Source: DATAOG01 sp963757395 (GTDB lineage: Bacteria; Pseudomonadota; Alphaproteobacteria; Geminicoccales; Geminicoccaceae). From it: a stretch of DNA of 64,000 nucleotides. Of this stretch, positions 57,631 through 64,000 are shown in pieces. The notes beneath the pieces were generated by a model. The model was not told where the DNA came from, did not search any database, and saw only the letters and a program-made list of their open reading frames with translations. The stretch is from the NCBI GenBank assembly GCA_963757395.1, contig CAVWRK010000018.1, positions 62,001 to 126,000 on the forward strand, read 5' to 3'. A program made the position numbers and the translations under genes. Every line of letters begins with the position of its first letter. The stretch's first letter is position 1.

Positions 57631-58284
57631 ATGGCCCACGACACGATGCCGGCAGCCGGCCAGGCGGCGCCCGATACCGCGAGGCGGCGCGACAGGGAGG
57701 CGACCAAGCAGGCATTGCTGGCCGCGGGGGTCGAGGTGTTCGCCGAGCACGGCTACGACGCCGCGACCACGCGCGCGGTGGCGCAGGCGGCGGGGGTCAA
57801 CGAGCAGCTGATCCAGCGCTATTTCGGCGGCAAGGCGGGCCTGCTGCTGGCGATCATCGAGCGCTTCGGCGAGCAGGAGCGCGGCTGCTGCGCGCTGCCG
57901 CCGCCCTGCACCAGCGTCGAGGCCGAGATCCGCGGTTTCCTCGAGTTCCAGCTCGAGCACGCGGCCGCGGTCGGCAAGATCTCGAAGGTGGCGCTCTACC
58001 GCTCGCTCTCCGACCCCGAGGTCGCCTGCGCGATCGGCCGCCAGTTCGCCGAGACCCGGGTGGTGCTGCTGAACAAGCGTCTCGAGGCGCTGCGCGCGCG
58101 TGGCCTGATCGATCCGGACGCCGACCTGGAGGCGGCCGCGACCGCGCTCGCCTCACTGAGCTTCGGCCTCGCCTTCGTCGACCAGCTGGTGTTCGGCGCC
58201 GACTGCGCGCTCCTTCGGCGGGTCGCCCGCCACGTCGCCAGCGTCTATGCCGCGGGCCTCAGGCCACCGCGCGCGGAGGGTTGA
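57631..58284 (+). CDS. TetR/AcrR-family repressor
   Basis: A 217-residue TetR protein. The N-terminal HTH spans ALLAAGVEVFAEHGYDAATT with RAVAQAAGVNEQLIQRYFGG, the hallmark TetR signature; the C-terminal ligand domain is divergent (two adjacent Cys, RGCCALPPPC). Likely represses the divergent OYE gene and itself through the two palindromes. It probably responds to an electrophile or quinone, by analogy with other OYE-linked repressors (inference). Confidence 0.9.
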   Translation: MAHDTMPAAGQAAPDTARRRDREATKQALLAAGVEVFAEHGYDAATTRAVAQAAGVNEQLIQRYFGGKAGLLLAIIERFGEQERGCCALPPPCTSVEAEIRGFLEFQLEHAAAVGKISKVALYRSLSDPEVACAIGRQFAETRVVLLNKRLEALRARGLIDPDADLEAAATALASLSFGLAFVDQLVFGADCALLRRVARHVASVYAAGLRPPRAEG

Positions 58285-58463
58285 CGGGCCCTCGGTAGGA
58301 CGCCGGACGGGGATCGGAAGCTCGCTCGCGCGCGCTGGTCACAGAAAAGACATCTTTCTGCCCCAAGCATGCCGCGTTTGCGCCTTGACGCGATCGGCAC
58401 GCAATCTGCATGTGCTCCGATTGGCCGTGGCGACCGACCGAAGCACTGCCAACGGGGGCGACG

Positions 58464-59866
58464 ATGCAGCCTTACGACCTGATCGTGATCGGCAGCGGTC
58501 CCGCCGGCCGCCGGGCGGCGATCCAGGCCGCCAAGTTTCACAAAGACGCGCTCGTGATCGAGAAGGGGCGCCGGGTCGGCGGCGTGTCGGTGCACACCGG
58601 CACGATCCCGAGCAAGACGCTCCGCGAGACCGTGCTCAACCTCTCCGGCTGGCGCGAGCGCGGCTTCTATGGACGGGCCTACCGGGTCAAGGCCGAGATC
58701 ACCGCGGACGACCTGCGCCAGCGCCTGCACATGACGCTGCAGCACGAGGTCGAGGTGCTGGAGCACCAGTTTGCCCGCAACCACGTGACCACGATCCGCG
58801 GCGAGGCCCGCTTCCTCGATCCGCACCGGGTCGAGGTCACGGCCGAGAGCGGCGAGCGCAAGACCTTCGAGGCGGCGCGCTTCGTGCTCGCGGTCGGCAC
58901 CCGCCCGTTCCGCCCCGACTACGTGCCGTTCGACGGCGAGCGGATCCTGGACAGCGACGAGATCATCGACCTCAAGTTCATGCCGCACAGCATAGCGGTG
59001 ATCGGGGCCGGCGTGATCGGGGTCGAGTACGCCAGCATCTTCAACGCGCTCGACGTCCAGGTGACGCTGATCGAGCCGCGCTCGACGATGCTCGACTTCC
59101 TCGACAAGGAGCTGGTCGCGGCCTTCATCCATGATCTCGCCGACCGCGGGATGGCGGTCCGCCTCGGCTGCAAGGCGGGCAAGATCGAGCGCTCCGGCGA
59201 GGGCGGCTGCATCGTCCATCTCGAAGGCGGACGCGTCGTGCGTGCCGATGCCCTGCTGTTCGCGGCCGGGCGCATGGGCGCCACCGACCAGCTCGGCCTC
59301 GACGCCGTCGGCCTCGAGGTCGACCATCGCGGCCGGCTCGAGGTCGATCCCAAGACCTTCCAGACCAAGGTTGCGCACATCTATGCGGCGGGTGACGTGA
59401 TCGGCTTTCCGAGCCTCGCCTCGACCTCGATGGAGCAGGGCCGGATCGCCGCCTGCCACGCCTTCGAGCGGCCGGCGCAGGCGCCGCCGGTCTTTTTCCC
59501 CTACGGCATCTACGCCGTGCCCGAGATGTCGACGGTCGGCATGACCGAGGAGCAGGTGCGCGCCGACGGCATTGGCTACGAGTGCGGCATTGCCCGTTTC
59601 CGCGAGACCTCGCGCGGCCACATCATGGGCCTCCACGGCGGCATGATGAAGATGCTGTTCGCGATCGACAGCCGGCGGCTGCTCGGGCGTCCACATCGTC
59701 GGCGAAGGGCGCCACCGAGCTGATCCACATCGGCCAGGCGGTGCTCAATCTCGGCGGCACGCTCGACTATTTCGTCGAGAACACCTTCAACTACCCGACC
59801 CTGGCCGAAGCCTACAAGATCGCCGCCCTCGACGCCTGGAACCGGATGCCGGGCCGCGCCGCCTGA
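58464..59866 (+). CDS. sthA: Soluble pyridine nucleotide transhydrogenase, with two frameshifts
   Basis: About 467 residues of the Si-specific NAD(P) transhydrogenase family. DLIVIGSGPAGRRAAIQAAK is the FAD site, VGGVSVHTGTIPSKTLRETV the region where dihydrolipoamide dehydrogenases have their redox Cys pair, absent here as in SthA. AVIGAGVIGVEYASIFNALD binds NAD(P), and ENTFNYPTLAEAYKIAALDA is the C-terminal dimer segment. Two extra G's (in GGG runs near 59687 and 59709) shift the frame just before GATELIHIGQAVLNL; homology continues on both sides. Balances NADH and NADPH. Confidence 0.8.
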
Positions 59867-59873
59867 GGGCGGA

Positions 59874-60642
59874 TCACGCGAGGAAGGGGCGCAGCGCGGC
59901 CAGGAACTCGTCCGGCCGGTCGGCGTGCACCTGATGGCCGGCGCCGGCGATGATCGCGTATTCCACCAGTGGGAAAAGTCGCCGGATCAGCGGCCGGTGG
60001 TCGGCGCGGACATAGGTCGAGCGGCCGCCGGCGATGAACAGCGTCGGCCCGGGATAAGCAAGACCGGCGCTCGCCGGAAAGTCCATGAGCTCGGGCAGGC
60101 TCTGCGCGATCGCATCGAGATGGGCCCGCCAGGCGTAGCCCTCCGCTCCGCACCAGGTTCTGGAGCAGGAACGCCCGCATCATCGTGTCCGGGATCGTCC
60201 TGCCGAGCTGATCGTCGACCTCGGTGCGGCGGGTGACGCGACCGAGGTCGACCGCGCGCATGGCCTCGATGTACTCGGCGAGGCTGTGGCGGTAGAGGAC
60301 CGGCGCGACGTCGACCACGACCAGGCGGGCGACCAGATCGCCCCGGGTCAGCGCCAGACGCATGGCGACCTTGCCGCCGAGGCTGTGGCCGAGGAGCACG
60401 ACCGGGGCGATGCCGCTACGCTCGATGAACGCCGCGACGTCGCCGGCCATGTCGTCGAAGCTCATGGCCTCGGCCCAGGGCGAGCGGCCGTGATTGCGCA
60501 GATCGAGCGCCAACACCCGGTGGCTCTCGCCGAGTTGCTTTGCGATGCCGGTCCAGTTGCGGGCCGAGCCCAGGAGGCCGTGCAACACGACGATCGGCAG
60601 GCCCGCCTCGCCGAAGCTATCGCTCGCCAGCTGGAGGGTCAT
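59874..60642 (-). CDS. Alpha/beta hydrolase, YbfF-like esterase, with one frameshift
   Basis: About 255 residues. IVVLHGLLGSARNWTGIAKQ (HG oxyanion), nucleophile elbow LGHSLGGKVAMRLAL, and in a second frame the C-terminal GPTLFIAGGRSTYVRADHRP and GAGHQVHADRPDEFLAAL (catalytic His). One extra G near 60152 causes the break. Its ATG overlaps the stop of the upstream hydrolase (TGATG), so the two are translationally coupled. Confidence 0.78.
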
Positions 60643-61547
60643 CACCAGGTCACCTCCTCGAAGAACGCGGCGATTGCGGCTGCGGCAGCATCGGGCGTCT
60701 CGTAGTGCACGAAGTGGCCGGCGTCCTCGGCGATCGTGATCTCGGGATCCCGGAAAAACTCGGGCAGCCGGTCGACCCACGCGGCCTTCAGGATCGGATC
60801 GTGCCGGCCCCACATCACCCGGGTCGGGAGCTTGATCTTGGGCAACGGCGGCACCTCTTCCCGGATCACGGCGGCGCGCGCCTCGGCGACGCTTAAGTAC
60901 CAGTCGAAGCCGCCCTGCAGGTTGCCCGGCCGCAGGAAATTGTCGACCCAGGTCTCGAGGTCGGCATCGAACGCCTTGGGGTCGTGCGCCCAGTGCCGGA
61001 GAAAGTGGCCGATGTAGATCCGGCAGGCGGCGCGTGAGCTGCCGACCAGCTCGGCCGCGAACGGCAGCTGGTGGAACGACTGGTACCAGATCTCGATCAG
61101 ATGGCCGGCCTCCGCCCAGCGCCGGCCGATCCCGGGGTAGGGGCAATTGAAGAAGAACAGGCCGGTGATGCGGTCGGGGTGCGCGCGGGCGATCGCCTGG
61201 GCGACGTGGGCGCCGATGTCATGGGCGACCAGACCGACGCGCCCGATGCCGAGGTGGTCGAGCAGGGCCAGCACGTCCCGGGCGTGGACCTCGGGGCCGG
61301 CGGCGTGCGACGGTTCGCTCGCGGGCTTGTCGCTGGCGCCGAAGCCGCGCAGGTCCGGGGCCAGCAGCTGGAAGCGATCCCGAAGCCGGCGCATGCAGGG
61401 CGCAAAGGTCAACCAGAACTCCGGCCAGCCGTGTAGCAGCAGCAGCGGCCGGCCGCTGCCGGCGCGCGCGAGATGGATGCCGATGCCGTTGGCGGAGAGG
61501 CGCAGGGAGTCGAACCCGTGGGTGGTCGGATCGAGCTTGGCGGTCAC
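60642..61547 (-). CDS. Alpha/beta hydrolase, epoxide hydrolase / haloacetate dehalogenase-like
   Basis: A 301-residue hydrolase. HGWPEFWLTF is the HGxP oxyanion motif of epoxide hydrolases, VAHDIGAHVAQ has an Asp nucleophile, DLRGFGASDKPASEPSHAA is typical of the haloacetate dehalogenase/epoxide hydrolase branch, and GHFVHYETPDAA gives the catalytic His. GTG 61547 with GAGGTGAG 7 bases before it is the chosen start (GTG 61559 is an alternative). The next gene, an esterase, overlaps its stop. Confidence 0.85.
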   Translation of the reverse strand: MTAKLDPTTHGFDSLRLSANGIGIHLARAGSGRPLLLLHGWPEFWLTFAPCMRRLRDRFQLLAPDLRGFGASDKPASEPSHAAGPEVHARDVLALLDHLGIGRVGLVAHDIGAHVAQAIARAHPDRITGLFFFNCPYPGIGRRWAEAGHLIEIWYQSFHQLPFAAELVGSSRAACRIYIGHFLRHWAHDPKAFDADLETWVDNFLRPGNLQGGFDWYLSVAEARAAVIREEVPPLPKIKLPTRVMWGRHDPILKAAWVDRLPEFFRDPEITIAEDAGHFVHYETPDAAAAAIAAFFEEVTW

Positions 61548-61706
61548 GTCGATACTCACCTCGGCCTCGATTGTGGCTCGCCGGCACCCGGGATCAGCCG
61601 GCAGACGGCGCGCATCGGGACTTTTCGCATGCGCCCGCCTGGGGTAGGCTCGACGGCGAGGCCCTGGGTACCAATAATCCATATAAGGACCAATGGGAGA
61701 CAACCG

Positions 61707-62978
<1,272 letters not shown>

Positions 62979-63070
62979 GACGGGCCGCCTCGGGCCGAAC
63001 GCTGCGGGTGCCTGCCCTCGCGGACGGCGCACTGGACGTGGAACGGGCCTAGACGATCGGGGAGCGCGCC

Positions 63071-64000
63071 ATGAGTACCGCCGCCGTCGCTGCCAAAGAG
63101 GCGGTTGCTCTGCCGCCGGAGAAGGCCTCGCGGCTGACCCGCGAGCGGGTGCGCTCGGCCTGGCTGTTCATGGCGCCGATGCTGCTCGTGCTCCTGCTGG
63201 TCGCGGGCTGGCCGCTCGCCCGCACCATCTGGTTCAGCCTGACCGACGCCAATCTGTCCGACCTCGAGGGGGCCCAGTTCATCGGCCTGGTCAATTATTT
63301 CTATTTGCTGCAGGACCCGGACTGGTGGAACGCGGTCTGGAACACGGTCGAGTTCGCGACCGTGTCGGTGACCATCGAGACCGTGCTCGGCATGGCGATA
63401 GCGCTCGCCCTCAATGCCCATTTCGGTGGCCGCGGCCTGCTGCGGGCCGCGGTCCTGATCCCTTGGGCGATCCCGACCGTGGTCTCGGCCCAGATGTGGG
63501 GCTGGATGTTCCATGACGTGTTCGGGGTGATCAACGCGGTCCTGAAGCTGATGGGGGTGATCGACAAGGGGATCGCCTGGACCGCCTCGCCCTCGACCGC
63601 GCTGATCGCGGTGATCATCGTCGACGTTTGGAAGACCACGCCGTTCATGGCGCTGCTGCTGCTGGCCGGGCTGCAGATGCTGCCCCAGGAATGCTACGAG
63701 AGCGCCAAGGTCGACGGCATCCACCCGGTCCGCGTGTTCCTCAAGGTCACCCTGCCGCTGCTGAAGCCGGCGCTGATGGTCGCGATCATCTTCCGGGTGC
63801 TGGATGCCTTCCGGATCTTCGACCTGATCTACGTGATGTCCGGCAACAACAAGGACACCATGTCGATGTCGGTCTACGCCCGCCAGCAGCTGGTCGATTT
63901 CCAGGACGTCGGCTACGGCTCGGCGGCTGCGACCATGCTGTTCCTGATCATCGCCGTATTCACGGTCGCCTATCTGACCCTGGGCCGGATCGGCCGCGAG
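63071..64000 (+). CDS. ABC sugar transporter permease, near-complete (cut by window edge)
   Basis: Open from ATG 63071 (GGGGAG upstream) to the last base, 310 codons. Six helices can be traced; AWLFMAPMLLVLLLVAGWPL is the first. The EAA motif ESAKVDGIHPVRVFLKVTLP contacts the ATPase. It is a MalF/ThuF-type permease cut just before its end; a second permease and an ATPase gene should lie further on. Confidence 0.9.
   Translation, partial: MSTAAVAAKEAVALPPEKASRLTRERVRSAWLFMAPMLLVLLLVAGWPLARTIWFSLTDANLSDLEGAQFIGLVNYFYLLQDPDWWNAVWNTVEFATVSVTIETVLGMAIALALNAHFGGRGLLRAAVLIPWAIPTVVSAQMWGWMFHDVFGVINAVLKLMGVIDKGIAWTASPSTALIAVIIVDVWKTTPFMALLLLAGLQMLPQECYESAKVDGIHPVRVFLKVTLPLLKPALMVAIIFRVLDAFRIFDLIYVMSGNNKDTMSMSVYARQQLVDFQDVGYGSAAATMLFLIIAVFTVAYLTLGRIGRE

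Noticed and set aside
61500..61525. tRNA-like GTCGAACCC sequence
   Set aside because: It lies within conserved codons of the alpha/beta hydrolase and has no cloverleaf partner.

Overview
This 64 kb window is a high-GC chromosomal segment that looks alphaproteobacterial, most likely Rhodospirillales-like. The support is the gyrA with its neighbours, the leuA-mreBCD-mrdA-rodA cell-shape cluster, cobT/cobS, TRAP transporters, a class II (AniA-like) copper nitrite reductase and a Si-specific-type transhydrogenase. No rRNA, tRNA, CRISPR array or intact insertion sequence was seen. Genus-level placement cannot be made from the sequence alone.

Layout. 1-3.5 kb: the tail of a RelE/HigB toxin with its antitoxin, then a BTAD/TolB-like/TPR regulator divergent from a methyltransferase. 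3.5-13.2 kb: nirK with an FNR/NnrR-type box, an iolG-iolE-like pair, corA, emrAB, an IS1380-type transposase remnant and a fused sat-cysC sulfate activation gene. 13.2-21.3 kb: a degraded stretch with a broken higBA, then cobT/cobS, an SDR, a PLP desulfhydrase-like enzyme, fpg and tag separated by gene fragments, and a TIM-barrel isomerase. 21.4-24.3 kb: a complete TRAP transporter. 24.3-31.8 kb: the elongasome operon (mreB, mreC, mreD, mrdA, rodA) with leuA upstream. 32.2-34.4 kb: a CueR-type regulator, cytochrome b561 and a diheme cytochrome c. 34.4-38.6 kb: a second broken hig locus, gyrA and coaD. 38.6-43 kb: an accessory zone with an isochorismatase pseudogene, an AT-rich foreign membrane-protein pseudogene, a 9-bp tandem repeat inside a duplicated gene tail, and an intact parDE. 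43-50.6 kb: a D-amino-acid / 2-oxo-acid set (2-hydroxyacid dehydrogenase, TRAP binding protein, RidA, DadA) followed by a cysteine- and methionine-rich metal module (DUF1326, DUF6524-like, DUF1326, DUF2182) and a maleate-isomerase-like protein. 50.6-64 kb: an AraC regulator, CHASE histidine kinase, TerB-like protein, potassium channel, Old Yellow Enzyme with divergent TetR and twin operators, transhydrogenase, two alpha/beta hydrolases, and the start of a sugar ABC transporter.

How the parts fit. Three themes recur. (1) Copper and redox: NirK, a CueR homologue, cytochromes and the DUF1326/DUF2182 module. (2) Small-molecule uptake and catabolism: two TRAP systems, one ABC system, iol-like genes, DadA/RidA. 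(3) Toxin-antitoxin gain and loss: one intact pair (parDE), one pair cut by the window edge, and three decayed loci.

Caution: many genes carry a single extra or missing base, often in a short G or C run (iolE-like, DUF1326, DUF2182, sthA, esterase, 2-hydroxyacid dehydrogenase, OYE). Essential genes such as gyrA, mreB and leuA are intact. Isolated homopolymer slips may be sequencing errors; loci with several lesions or deletions are better explained as real pseudogenes.
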